Shown: in pieces, positions 9,413 through 19,404 of the stretch
Layout: every line of letters begins with the position of its first letter
Position numbering within the stretch: the first letter of the stretch is position 1
NCBI RefSeq assembly: GCF_002929355.1
Contig: NZ_PJIR01000001.1
Coordinates: 1 to 64,000 of the forward strand
DNA: 64,000 bases
Origin: Arthrobacter sp. B0490
GTDB taxonomy: Bacteria; Actinomycetota; Actinomycetes; Actinomycetales; Micrococcaceae
Direction of reading: 5' to 3'
Notes under the pieces: generated by a model
Databases searched by the model: none
What the model was told of the DNA's origin: nothing
Seen by the model: the letters and a program-made list of their open reading frames with translations, nothing else
Made by a program: the position numbers and the translations under genes

Positions 9413-9892
9413 ATGAACCTGCAGGAGCACTCCTACGCGGCGCGGATCCGCTGGACGGGCAACCTCGGCTCGGGGACGTCCGGCTACCGGTCCTACAGCC
9501 GGGACCACGAGGTGGACGTCGACGGGCCGGGGAGCCTCCCCGGGACCGCCGACCCCACGTTCCACGGGTCGAAGGACCGGTGGAACCCCGAGCAGCTGCT
9601 GCTGACCGCCGTCGCCCAGTGCCACATGCTGTCGTACCTCCATGTGGCGGTGAAGGCCGGCGTGGTGGTCACCGGATATACCGATGCGGCGACCGGGACC
9701 CTGCGCCTGAACCCGGACGGCAGCGGCGAGTTCACCGGCATCCGTCTGCGGCCGCACGTCGAGCTGGAGGACGCCGGGCAATCCGCTCTCGCCGACTCCC
9801 TGCACGCCGAGGCGAACCGGCTATGCTTCATCGCCCGATCGCTCGCCTTCCCCGTCCACCACGAGCCGACGTCGGCGGGTCGAGCGGCCTAG
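9413..9892 (+). CDS. OsmC family protein
   Basis: 159 residues, matching the OsmC/Ohr fold. Members reduce organic hydroperoxides with a Cys pair. Here one cysteine is in AQCHMLSYLH (near residue 65) and a second in RLCFIARSLA (near residue 138), at the spacing expected for peroxidatic and resolving cysteines. GSKDRWNPEQLLL is typical of the SACOL1771-like OsmC subfamily. The substrate cannot be told from sequence. It follows pepN by 48 bases on the same strand and could be read through from it. Confidence 0.88.
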   Translation: MNLQEHSYAARIRWTGNLGSGTSGYRSYSRDHEVDVDGPGSLPGTADPTFHGSKDRWNPEQLLLTAVAQCHMLSYLHVAVKAGVVVTGYTDAATGTLRLNPDGSGEFTGIRLRPHVELEDAGQSALADSLHAEANRLCFIARSLAFPVHHEPTSAGRAA

Positions 9893-10003
9893 CCGCTCCC
9901 CCGTCGGCCTGCGGCCCGGGGCGCGGCTGTAGCCTATTAAGGCATCCCCGCGCCACTGCGCCCTCGTGGCGGACGTCCTGGGTGCCTGCCTGAAAGTGAC
10001 GAC

Positions 10004-10633
10004 ATGACATTCCTCTCCCCCCTCGGCTACGGCGGCCAGGTGATCGGCGCGCTGATCATCGTGATCGGCGCCCTGCTCCTGTGGCTCGTGGTCCGCTACC
10101 TGATCGCGCGGTCCGTCACGCGCGTGCAGAACGGCTACAGCGTGTTCAAGAAGCCGCATTTCAAGTGGGCGCAGCCCGCACTCCGCCCGTTCGACAGCGC
10201 GCGGCGCGTCCAGCGCGCCGAGACCATCGGCGGCCTGCTGTCGAGCATCGCCGCCGGGACCATCGCCATCATCGCGATCCTCATGGCCATCGAGACGCTC
10301 GGCTTCAACATCGGACCGATCCTCGCGAGCGTGGGGATCGTCGGTATCGCCATCGGCTTCGGCGCGCGCGAGGTGATCCGCGACGCCTTCCTCGGCTTCT
10401 TCATCACGATCGAGGACCAGTACGGTATCGGGGACACCATCGAGGTCGGCGAGACGGTCGGCGTCGTCCAGTCCCTCGGGCTGCGCATCACGCGCATGGT
10501 CGACGAGCACGGCGCCATCTGGTACGTGCGCAACGGGGACATCACCAAGGTGGGCAACAGGTCGCAGGGCGACTACGTCGCGCCCCCGGCCGATCCGGCG
10601 CCCTCGGCCGTCGCCGCGGAGGAGCGGGCATGA
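10004..10633 (+). CDS. Small-conductance mechanosensitive ion channel (MscS family)
   Basis: 209 residues, short for the family (E. coli MscS is about 286). Predicted TM1 is near residues 6-30 (an Ile/Val/Leu-rich stretch after YGGQVIG) and TM2 near 75-98. A pore-lining TM3 is in [20 protein letters not shown], with the typical Gly/Ala packing. The beta domain follows ([15 protein letters not shown] to [15 protein letters not shown]) and then a short Pro/Ala tail. It therefore keeps the pore and beta domain but has little of the C-terminal cytoplasmic vestibule. It releases osmolytes on hypo-osmotic shock. Its stop overlaps the hemoglobin start (ATGA). Confidence 0.9.
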   Translation: MTFLSPLGYGGQVIGALIIVIGALLLWLVVRYLIARSVTRVQNGYSVFKKPHFKWAQPALRPFDSARRVQRAETIGGLLSSIAAGTIAIIAILMAIETLGFNIGPILASVGIVGIAIGFGAREVIRDAFLGFFITIEDQYGIGDTIEVGETVGVVQSLGLRITRMVDEHGAIWYVRNGDITKVGNRSQGDYVAPPADPAPSAVAAEERA

Positions 10634-11127
10634 GCGGGGACTCGGCGATGCCACCCGTCGAGCCCTCGCCGGGCCCGTCGGCCGGAGCGCGGGCCGCGTT
10701 GCCCGTCGAGCGGCTCGTCGCCGCGGGCCAGGGCTTCACCCAGCCCCAGTACACCGACAACTTCTACGAGACCGTGGGCGGACACGCGACGTTCGTGCGG
10801 CTCGTCGACGCCTTCTACGACGGCGTCGCGGGCGACGACGTGCTGCGCCCCATGTACCCCGAGCAGGATCTCGGGCCGGCGAAGGAACGCCTCCTGCTCT
10901 TCCTCGAGCAGTACTGGGGCGGGCCCAGGACGTACGGCGAGCAGCGCGGTCACCCGCGGCTGCGGATGCGCCACATGCCGTTCCGGGTCGGCCCGCAGGC
11001 GCGGGACCGCTGGCTGCAGCACATGCGCGCGGCCGTGGACTCCCTGGACCTGGCCCCGCTGCACGAGGCCACCCTGTGGGACTACCTCGACCGCGCTGCG
11101 CACTCGATGGTCAACGCCGCGGACTAG
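10630..11127 (+). CDS. glbO: Group II truncated hemoglobin (trHbO)
   Basis: 165 residues. An N-terminal extension of about 40 residues precedes the 2-on-2 globin fold that starts at [23 protein letters not shown]. The proximal heme ligand is the His in RMRHMPF, and RDRWLQHM provides the conserved Trp G8 of group II proteins. Proteins of this group bind O2 and are linked to redox and nitrosative protection; the physiological role here is not deducible. The ATG overlaps the MscS stop by four bases, so the two are translationally coupled. A globin near pepN and the nei1-rpiB pair is also seen in mycobacteria (from memory). Confidence 0.92.
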   Translation: MSGDSAMPPVEPSPGPSAGARAALPVERLVAAGQGFTQPQYTDNFYETVGGHATFVRLVDAFYDGVAGDDVLRPMYPEQDLGPAKERLLLFLEQYWGGPRTYGEQRGHPRLRMRHMPFRVGPQARDRWLQHMRAAVDSLDLAPLHEATLWDYLDRAAHSMVNAAD

Positions 11128-11153
11128 CCCGTCGGCGACCCGGGCGCGATCCG

Positions 11154-11810
11154 TCAGAGGATGGCCGCGGCGCGCACGAGGACGTGGCCGCGGGCGGTAC
11201 TCACGCGGGACCAGCGTCCGTTGCGGTGGATCGTCGCCTCGCCGTCCGGTACGAGGAACCCCAGGCTGAACGCCCCGAAGGCGGCACCCGCGGGCACCGC
11301 TCCGGCCACGCCCTCGAGGGGACGGCCCCACACCGCCGCCCGTGCAGTGCTCACGACCGGTGCGCCCGCGCGGTCGGGCAGGCTCCGGGCCACCTCTCCG
11401 ATGCCGTCCCGCGCCGCCCGGTCGAGGACGGCGCAGGACACCCCGCCGGCATGTTCCCATCCGGAGCGGGGCGGGAGGATCCCCGCCCAGGTCTCGGTGA
11501 CCGTCGTCGTCGGGACGGGGAACACCACGTCGTCGCCCGGCATGCGGGCCAGCCGATCGAGGACCGAGCCCAGGGAGACGGTCACGTCGACGCCCGCCTC
11601 GGCCTCGAGCGCCATGGTGCGGAGGCCGAGCACGGTCGGCAGCGGCTCGCCGAGCACCGTGGGACCGAGGGTCCGCACATAGGCCGCCGCGACCCGGCCG
11701 ACGGCCAGCAGCCGCATACCGCCGTCGTCGTTCGCCCGGGCCCGTGCCGTGAAGGTGCGGAAGTCCGCCACCGACTGCGCGTCGGCGAACCGCAGCTCCG
11801 TCGACTCCAT
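11154..11810 (-). CDS. Conserved hypothetical actinobacterial protein
   Basis: 218 residues; I do not recognise a named family. The protein is Ala/Val/Gly-rich with moderate hydrophobicity and no signal peptide or clear membrane segment. It ends in a region (GAFSLGFLVPDGEATIHRNGRWSRVSTARGHVLVR) that looks like a small beta-sheet. Codon usage is like its neighbours and the frame is intact, so it is very probably a real gene. It lies nine bases downstream of the thioesterase on the same strand, suggesting an operon. Function unknown. Confidence 0.75.
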   Translation of the reverse strand: MESTELRFADAQSVADFRTFTARARANDDGGMRLLAVGRVAAAYVRTLGPTVLGEPLPTVLGLRTMALEAEAGVDVTVSLGSVLDRLARMPGDDVVFPVPTTTVTETWAGILPPRSGWEHAGGVSCAVLDRAARDGIGEVARSLPDRAGAPVVSTARAAVWGRPLEGVAGAVPAGAAFGAFSLGFLVPDGEATIHRNGRWSRVSTARGHVLVRAAAIL

Positions 11811-11819
11811 GGTGATCCC

Positions 11820-12284
11820 CTACCTGCCGCGGGCGCGGCGGAAGGGGACGTCCGGGCCCTGCCAGGACAGCAGCACGCCCTTCTGGGCGGCGGAGAGGCG
11901 TACGGGCCGTCCCGTGGTCCTGCTCACCAGCACCATGGTCGTCGCGGCGACCGCGCTCGTGGTACTGCCCGCCGTGTCCACCCGGTCGCGGACGGCGTAG
12001 CCCAGCTCGAAGCTGGACCCGCCCACCGCGGTCACCCACAGGTCGACGGCGGCGGGGTGCGTGCTGAAGTTCAGCGGGGCCCGGTACTCGATCTCCTGGC
12101 GCCCCACGAGGGTGTAGTGGTCCGCGTCGATCAGCTCCAGGAAGGACCCTCCGGGGTGCGGCTCGCTCATCAGGTGCACGCGTGCGTCCTCGAGGAACTG
12201 CAGGAAGCGGACGTTGTTCACGTGGCCGTACGAATCCTCGTCGCCGAAGCGCAGCTGGAAGGGGATGGTGTTCACCGGGGACAT
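11820..12284 (-). CDS. Acyl-CoA thioesterase, 4HBT hot-dog family
   Basis: 154 residues. The single hot-dog domain carries the 4-hydroxybenzoyl-CoA thioesterase-type motif RFGDEDSYGHVNNVRF near residue 12, where the Asp is the expected catalytic residue. It is followed by QEIEYRAPL and the long beta-strand region. Enzymes of this type hydrolyse acyl-CoA thioesters in the cytoplasm; chain-length preference is not predictable. It is divergent from the larger TesB-type thioesterase across 187 bp. Confidence 0.9.
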   Translation of the reverse strand: MSPVNTIPFQLRFGDEDSYGHVNNVRFLQFLEDARVHLMSEPHPGGSFLELIDADHYTLVGRQEIEYRAPLNFSTHPAAVDLWVTAVGGSSFELGYAVRDRVDTAGSTTSAVAATTMVLVSRTTGRPVRLSAAQKGVLLSWQGPDVPFRRARGR

Positions 12285-12471
12285 GCTGTAATCCTCTCAA
12301 GAAATCGTGGGGCCGCTCGCCGTCGCGCTTCCGGCGTCCGGGCGCAGGCTGCGTCGGTGTGCAGCGGCCCGCCGTGGCCGGCGGTTTTGAGCAGGGCGTA
12401 GGCGTCCGTCTAGTCTCGGGGGTGCGGCCGTTCCCGTCCGCCGCTCCGCCGACACCACCGCAAGGACCCCC

Positions 12472-13392
12472 ATGACCGATCAGCCGCACGAGGCCCGTGC
12501 TGCCGCTGCCGCAGAGACCCCGACCGACCCGACGCAGGCGCTCCTGGACCTGCTGGACCTCAGCGGCGCGGAGGGCGCGCAGACCGACGAGGAGATCTTC
12601 GTCGGATCCTCCGCCCGCCAGCCCGGGCGCCGCGTCTTCGGCGGCCAGGTGCTCGCCCAGTCGCTGATCGCGGCGATGCGGACCGTCGACTCGTCCCGCG
12701 ACGTGCACTCGATGCATGCCTACTTCCTGCGTGCCGGGGACTCCGACCAGCCCATCACCTTCGGGGTGCAGCGTCTGCGGGACGGCCGGTCCTTCTCGGC
12801 GCGCCGCACGCATGCCTACCAGAACGGCGTCCCCATCCTGTCGATGATCGCGTCCTTCCAGACGCCCGACGACGGGGTCGTCCACCAGGACACCATGCCG
12901 GAGGGGATGCCCGACCCGGAGAGCCTGCCGACGACCGCCCAGCTCCTCGGCGGGCTCGACCACCCGGTCGCCCGGGCGTGGGCCTTCGAGCGCCCGTTCG
13001 ACATCCGGCACGTCGATGCGCCCCTCTACCTCACCAACGAGGGCTCGCAGGAACCCCGGAACGCCGTCTGGATGCGGAGCCTCGGGGCGCTGCCCGACGA
13101 TCCCGACCTGCACCGGGCAGCCCTCGCCTACGCCAGCGACTACACCCTGCTCGAATCGATCCTGCGGCCCCACGGGCTGAGCTGGATCCAGCCCGGCATG
13201 AGCGTCGCGAGCCTCGACCACGCCATGTGGTGGCACCGCCCCGTGCGGGTGGACGAGTGGCTCCTCTACGTCCAGAGTTCGCCGAGCGCCTCCGGTGCCC
13301 GTGGCCTCGCCGCCGGGCGGATTTACACCAGGGCCGGCGACCTCGTGGCGAGCGTGGCGCAGGAGGGCATGATCCGGGTCCCTCCGGCCTGA
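12472..13392 (+). CDS. tesB: Acyl-CoA thioesterase II
   Basis: 306 residues, a double hot-dog protein that hydrolyses a broad range of acyl-CoAs. The first hot-dog has RVFGGQVLAQSLIAAMRTV, the conserved TesB segment, and VHSMHAYFLRAGD. The second has the catalytic Asp in SVASLDHAMWWHRP, with Thr/Ser and Gln partners around SDYTLLES and VAQEGMIR. Length agrees with the E. coli enzyme (286). It is convergent with ettA; the pair is separated by a long inverted repeat. Confidence 0.93.
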   Translation: MTDQPHEARAAAAAETPTDPTQALLDLLDLSGAEGAQTDEEIFVGSSARQPGRRVFGGQVLAQSLIAAMRTVDSSRDVHSMHAYFLRAGDSDQPITFGVQRLRDGRSFSARRTHAYQNGVPILSMIASFQTPDDGVVHQDTMPEGMPDPESLPTTAQLLGGLDHPVARAWAFERPFDIRHVDAPLYLTNEGSQEPRNAVWMRSLGALPDDPDLHRAALAYASDYTLLESILRPHGLSWIQPGMSVASLDHAMWWHRPVRVDEWLLYVQSSPSASGARGLAAGRIYTRAGDLVASVAQEGMIRVPPA

Positions 13393-13432
13393 CCCCGGTT
13401 CCCAGGCCCGGGTGCGCGGTCCGCCGCGGCAT

Positions 13433-13488
13433 GCCGGGTACGACGGAGGGGACCCGGCCCTCGCCGTGTCCCCTCCGTCGTACCCGGC
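13433..13488. terminator. Bidirectional terminator between tesB and ettA
   Basis: Perfect 21-bp inverted repeat (13433-13453 and 13468-13488) around a 14-base loop, placed between two convergent genes. No T-run is obvious, which is usual in high-GC actinobacteria. Confidence 0.75.
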
Positions 13489-13497
13489 CCGCGTCCG

Positions 13498-15180
<1,683 letters not shown>

Positions 15181-15251
15181 GCATCAAGGCTAGTGGGTGC
15201 CTACGGTGTTCTCACACTCGACCGGGGACGGGACAGGCGGACGGCGCTCCC

Positions 15252-15806
15252 TCAGCGCTGGTCGCCGACGAAGCACTGGCCCGACGACAGGGCGGGGAGC
15301 ACGACGACCGACACGACGCCCTCGCGCACCTCCCCGAAGACGCAGCGCCCGCCGGTGAGGCCGGCTCCCTGGATCGCGTCGACGTCGAGGCCCGTCGGGG
15401 TGCGGTCGATCGACACCTCGACAGATTCGGCAACGGCACCGGCGGCGCTGAATCCCTCCGTGATGGCGGCTCGGACCTGATCGCTGGTGACCGAGTCGCG
15501 GCTTCCTGCGAGCGCGCGCAGGGCCGAGTCGACCGCACCGGACACGGCCGCGAGATCGCCGTCGGGTGACGGCGTCGGCGTGGCGGCCGGAGTGGTCGCC
15601 GGGGGTGCGGGGTCCTCGGGGAGTGCGCCCGTGGTGACCGGGCCCGCGGCATCGGTCGCGGGGGTCACTATGTCGCCGCCGTCGTCCGGCGCGGGCGACG
15701 CGGCACATGAGACGAGGGTGAACAGGACCGCCATTACAGCCACCACGCCCGCGGCACGCCGCCTCCTGGTCGGGCGGCAGGGCTGAACGGAGGCTGCTGT
15801 GATCAC
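15252..15806 (-). CDS. Secreted lipoprotein, DUF6993-like
   Basis: 184 residues. The N-terminus has basic residues (RPTRRRRAAG), a hydrophobic core (VVAVMAVLFTLVS) and a lipobox LVSC with the Cys near residue 34, so it is probably a lipid-anchored extracytoplasmic protein. A low-complexity linker rich in Pro, Thr and Ala follows (residues 35-80). The globular C-terminal domain (DSALRALAGS to CFVGDQR) has two cysteines that could form a disulfide. I associate this domain with DUF6993 from memory. No enzymatic motif is seen; function unknown. Confidence 0.78.
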   Translation of the reverse strand: MITAASVQPCRPTRRRRAAGVVAVMAVLFTLVSCAASPAPDDGGDIVTPATDAAGPVTTGALPEDPAPPATTPAATPTPSPDGDLAAVSGAVDSALRALAGSRDSVTSDQVRAAITEGFSAAGAVAESVEVSIDRTPTGLDVDAIQGAGLTGGRCVFGEVREGVVSVVVLPALSSGQCFVGDQR

Positions 15807-15880
15807 GTCCTCATCCTGCCATGCGGCTGCCGGCCTGCCGTCGCCCGCCGCCCGCCGGCCGCGGTCCGGGGCTCGCCCGG

Positions 15881-16510
15881 TCAGAAAGGAACCCCCTCCG
15901 CGTCGAGGGCATCCTCCCGCCGCGGCCCGTCGGCTCCGCCCGCGGACCCCGACACCCCGTCGGCCGGCTCATCGTCCACCGCCCCGCCGGCTTCGGGCCC
16001 ATCGTCGTCGGGTGCAGCCCGGACCGGACCGAACGTGGGCGACGTGGCGTACAGCTCGCCGGTGGCCCCGTCGACGCCCTCGGGCAGGCCGTCGTCCACG
16101 GGAGTCCCGGCCGGCTGCTCCGCGGAGGCCGGTGGCGCGTCGGCCCGGTCGGCCGTCGTCCTGCGGAAGTTCGCCGTTCCCCACATCAGGTCGTGGCCGG
16201 CCGTGTCGGCGTCGATCTCCACGGAGGTGCCCGTCCTGCCTTCGGCATTGATCCACGGCCGGACCTTCAGCCGGCCCGTGACGATCACGCGGTCGCCCTT
16301 CTTGATGCTGGCGCCGGCGTTGGTGGCGAGTTGCCGGAACATCGATACCGAGTACCAGTTGGTGTGACCGTCCACCCACGCGTTCGCCTCCCTGTCGAAG
16401 CGGCGTTCTGTGGAGCACATGCGGAACCCGGCGATCGCGAGCCCGCTCTGCGCGGAGGTGAGCCGCACGTCCGTGGCGACGTAGCCCCGGACGGTGATGA
16501 TGTCAGTCAT
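15881..16510 (-). CDS. ssb: Single-stranded DNA-binding protein, second paralogue
   Basis: 209 residues. The N-terminal OB fold (about 1-120) is typical: ITVRGYVATDVRLT, FRMCSTERRFDRE, NWYSVSMFRQLA and KGDRVIVTGRLKVR. The rest is a Pro/Asp/Glu/Gly-rich disordered tail ending in EGVPF. The tip resembles the SSB protein-interaction peptide but has GVPF where the replicative protein usually has an acidic stretch plus IPF. It lies near ettA, not with rpsF and rpsR, and the same ettA-ssb pairing exists in mycobacteria (from memory). I therefore read it as a second SSB, perhaps for recombination or uptake of DNA. Confidence 0.9.
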   Translation of the reverse strand: MTDIITVRGYVATDVRLTSAQSGLAIAGFRMCSTERRFDREANAWVDGHTNWYSVSMFRQLATNAGASIKKGDRVIVTGRLKVRPWINAEGRTGTSVEIDADTAGHDLMWGTANFRRTTADRADAPPASAEQPAGTPVDDGLPEGVDGATGELYATSPTFGPVRAAPDDDGPEAGGAVDDEPADGVSGSAGGADGPRREDALDAEGVPF

Positions 16511-16952
16511 GGTCTGTCCTTCAGTCGGTCCGCAGGGCGGCGGGAAGTGCCGGCCTGCAGCCAGTCTCGGGCGGGCACGGCGACGGGGCGGCGGGCGGAC
16601 GCGCTATGTTGACAACCGACCCGACGGATTCCGGCATCGCCCGCAGGGAGACCCGGACGTCATTGGTGCGCAACGGGCGGCCGGCCGCCGAGGCGACACC
16701 GGACCCGACACCGGCAGGAGCACCCCGGACGGGCGTCGGCGGCCGCGTGCTCGCCGGCCTCGCCGAGCTCTGCGACCAGGTTCGGGCCGGAGGGAGGATG
16801 TACCTCCGCCACTCGCCCGGTGTCGCGACGGATCGCGGCGGCACGAGCAGGGACGGGGGGAGTCGGCCCGCCGACTCCGGAGGCGTGGTGGATCCGGCCG
16901 CTCGGCGACCGGCTCGACGCGGGGAGCCGCCGCGGACAGGTCGGGGGGAAGG
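16511..16952. other. Gap without a convincing gene
   Basis: Between ssb and tRNA-Arg. Open frames exist on both strands but they have irregular, Arg/Pro/Gly-rich composition, and those on the plus strand run into the tRNA. None shows a clear family match. A short plus-strand frame starting ATG at 16606 is the least implausible; I do not call it. Confidence 0.5.
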
Positions 16953-16985
16953 ACGAGGGCCGGACGCGCGGCGTCCGGCCCTCGT
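16953..16985 (-). terminator. Terminator after tRNA-Arg
   Basis: Perfect 15-bp inverted repeat (16953-16967 and 16971-16985) with a 3-base loop, starting five bases beyond the tRNA 3' end. On the minus strand it continues into a CCTTCCCCCC pyrimidine run. Confidence 0.75.
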
Positions 16986-16989
16986 GCTG

Positions 16990-17062
16990 TGCCCCCGGCA
17001 GGATTCGAACCTGCGACCAGAGGATTAGAAGGCCCCTGCTCTATCCCCTGAGCTACGGAGGC
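16990..17062 (-). tRNA. tRNA-Arg (anticodon TCT)
   Basis: 73-nt cloverleaf on the minus strand. Acceptor GCCTCCG pairs with CGGGGGC (one T-G pair), discriminator A. The anticodon loop CTTCTAA has TCT. D-loop AGCTCAGGGGATAGAGC and T-loop GGTTCGAATCC are standard. No encoded CCA. Confidence 0.97.
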
Positions 17063-17118
17063 AGTGGCCCAAGTTTACTATGGGCCGGTCCTGCCGGGCC
17101 TCGCCGCCCGGACCCGGA

Positions 17119-17535
17119 TCAGACGTTCTCGGGGAAGCTCACCCTCAACTCCAGGCGGTGCTGGCCGTCCGGGTCCTGGGAGTAGATCGCCTTGCCCGAG
17201 ATGCCGCGCAGTCCCTCGGTACCGGAGCCCGGGACGATGTGCCCCGAACTGGCCGCGTCGGCGCCCTCGGCGACGCCCCAGTGCTGGACGGTCATCGCGC
17301 CCGTGCGCTCGCCGACCGTTCCCACGAACTGTTCGGACGCGACGTACCCGGCGCCGACGTCGTTCCCCGCCATGAGCAGTTCGGCCGTGCTCGTCCCGTT
17401 GATCTCCCCCTCGAACACCTTCGCGGCACGGACCCGCGACAGCTCGCCTGTGCTGCCGGGTTCCGTGTAGGGCTCGGCGTCCCAGCCGGTGATCTCGAAC
17501 TCGCCGGTGTACGTCGTCGTTCCTGTTTCAATCAT
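17119..17535 (-). CDS. DUF3224 domain protein
   Basis: 138 residues. The protein matches the DUF3224 fold as I recall it, a small beta-barrel of actinobacteria: TGEFEITGWDAEPYTE near the start, KVFEGEINGTS in the middle, and GTEGLRGISG followed by a final YSQDPDGQHRLELRVSF strand. I chose the ATG at 17535 because the core begins just after it; longer frames overlap the mptB end. No signal peptide. Biochemical role unknown. It is 82 bases downstream of mptB on the same strand. Confidence 0.83.
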   Translation of the reverse strand: MIETGTTTYTGEFEITGWDAEPYTEPGSTGELSRVRAAKVFEGEINGTSTAELLMAGNDVGAGYVASEQFVGTVGERTGAMTVQHWGVAEGADAASSGHIVPGSGTEGLRGISGKAIYSQDPDGQHRLELRVSFPENV

Positions 17536-17617
17536 CTGCTCAGTATTGCCGCTCCGCGCCCGTCCCGCATGCCCGTTCTCACACCGGCCCGGCGGAGCTG
17601 CCCCGGCGTCGCGCGGA

Positions 17618-19138
17618 TCAGTGCAGCTGCCCGGGTTCCAGCGGGCGGTAGCGCTTGCGGAACAGGACCTTCGTGCTCCGGTCCACGAAGACGAGGTACA
17701 GCGCGAAGCCGAGGGCGACAACGGCGGCCACCTGACGCGCCATCGTGAGGCTCAGGTCGAAGTAGGGGAAGATGTCCAGCTGGTCGGTGATGGCGTAGAC
17801 CATGAAGAAGGCCACCGTGAAGTACAGGAACTTCACCTGCCAGTCGTCGCGGATGCCCGTGACGGCGAACAGCGGGATCAGCCACACCACGTACCAGGAC
17901 TGGATCATGGGCGACAGCAGCACGATCGCGGCGAACGCGACGGCGAGCCTGCGCACGAGGTGGCTGTGGTCGCCGCGGAAGACCTGCAGCGCGATGATCA
18001 CCAGCGAGGCGACGCGCGCGAGCGTGGTGAACCAGTTGGCGATGTCCCAGCCGCTGAGCCCGACGGCGTCGCCGAGCGTCGCGATGACGAGGCCCATGAA
18101 GCCGACGGGCGCGTACCAGATCCAGACGCTGCCCGGCGTGCTGAGCGCCCCGACCCAGCCGAAGCCGAACGTGTTCACGTACCCCATGACCCACAGGATG
18201 CCGAGGGACAGCCCGGCCGTGAGGAACCAGTAGAGGAAGCGTCGCGGCCACGAGGCACCCCTGCCCGCCCACATCAGTCCGACGAACGGCAGGAAGATCA
18301 GGGTGATCGGCTTGATGCCGACCGACAGCGTGATGAGCAGGATCCCGAGGACGGGCCGCCGGGTGCCGGCGAAGTACAGGCCGGCGAGCGCGAGGCCGAT
18401 CATCAGGGAGTCGTTGTGGATGGCAGCCACGAAATTGATGAGGAACAGCGGGTTGGCGACGGTCAGCCACAGGGCGCGGTTCGGGTTGATGGCGTGCAGG
18501 TCCGCCAGCTTGGGGACGAAGTACACGCAGAGGGCGACGCCGATGAGAGCCACGACACGGAACAGGATGATCGAGGTGTCGGGATGCCCGCCCGTGATCC
18601 GGACGATCCCCTCCTCGATCCACAGGAACACCGGGCCGTACGGCGTGGGGCTCTGGGCCCACAGGTCGTCGGCGCCGATCTGCAGGTAGTTGGAGATCTG
18701 CGAGTAGCCGTCCACGTACGGGTTGAGCTTGGCCACCATCACCTGGCCCTGCGCGATGTAGGCGAAGACGTCCCGGCTGAACAGCGGCAGCGCGGCGGCG
18801 AGCGGGATCGTCCACGCGACGATGGCTTTCATCAGGTAGGGCCGGGTGTCGTCGGACCAGCCGTTCAGGCGCTGTCCCAGGCGGAGCCAGGCCCGGATCA
18901 GGAGCATGCCGCCGAGGGCGAGCAGCAGCACCGACAGGACGGCGCCCGCGGGTTCGAACCGGAGCCAGATGATGACGGGGTTCCGCCTCAGCTCGACCGA
19001 GGCCAGGGACAGCCACCCGACGCCGAGCGAGCCCATCCACATCAGCAGGGACCCGACGAATCCCTGCACGACGGCGACGTCGGGGCGGTTCGGGCCCGGC
19101 TGCGTCTCGACCTTCGTGAGGGGGACCTGGGCGGGCAT
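17618..19138 (-). CDS. mptB: Polyprenol-phosphate-mannose-dependent alpha-1,6-mannosyltransferase (MptB-like)
   Basis: 506 residues, a GT-C type glycosyltransferase with about 12-13 hydrophobic membrane segments spread over the length. The first extracellular loop has the acidic FSRDVFAYIAQGQ signature expected of GT-C enzymes, followed by NPYVDGYSQI and SPTPYGPVFLWIEE. MptB extends the alpha-1,6-mannan core of lipoglycans using polyprenyl-phosphomannose on the outer face of the membrane, so the cell probably makes lipomannan-type glycolipids. The start ATG at 19138 (MPAQVPLTKV) has only a weak ribosome binding site; an upstream start is possible. Confidence 0.88.
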   Translation of the reverse strand: MPAQVPLTKVETQPGPNRPDVAVVQGFVGSLLMWMGSLGVGWLSLASVELRRNPVIIWLRFEPAGAVLSVLLLALGGMLLIRAWLRLGQRLNGWSDDTRPYLMKAIVAWTIPLAAALPLFSRDVFAYIAQGQVMVAKLNPYVDGYSQISNYLQIGADDLWAQSPTPYGPVFLWIEEGIVRITGGHPDTSIILFRVVALIGVALCVYFVPKLADLHAINPNRALWLTVANPLFLINFVAAIHNDSLMIGLALAGLYFAGTRRPVLGILLITLSVGIKPITLIFLPFVGLMWAGRGASWPRRFLYWFLTAGLSLGILWVMGYVNTFGFGWVGALSTPGSVWIWYAPVGFMGLVIATLGDAVGLSGWDIANWFTTLARVASLVIIALQVFRGDHSHLVRRLAVAFAAIVLLSPMIQSWYVVWLIPLFAVTGIRDDWQVKFLYFTVAFFMVYAITDQLDIFPYFDLSLTMARQVAAVVALGFALYLVFVDRSTKVLFRKRYRPLEPGQLH

Positions 19139-19404
19139 CGGGGCGTTTCCAATCGTCGGCAGGCAGGAGGTCGGCGTCGCAAACCCATGTTCTCGGTCCG
19201 CCGGCGGGTCACCGTCCGGCGGGGCACCGCGGTGCCGTGCGCCGGAAGCGGCGGGGGCACCCAGATCTCCCCGCAGCCCTGAGCGGACTGTTCGAATATT
19301 AGCACCGGGCCCTGCGCGAGTGCCTCGGACACCGGCGCCGTAGCCGCTGGACACTGCGCGGACGGGCGGGCGGGGCCGTCGGTCCCGGACGGTACATTGG
19401 TCGA

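Noticed and set aside
6671..9805. 1044-residue minus-strand open frame antisense to pepN and the OsmC gene
   Set aside because: High-GC antisense shadow. It has no family features, while the opposite strand encodes complete motifs of aminopeptidase N.
16606..17028. 140-residue plus-strand frame ending in CPRQDSNLRPED
   Set aside because: The last part is the tRNA-Arg sequence read as protein, a common false call.
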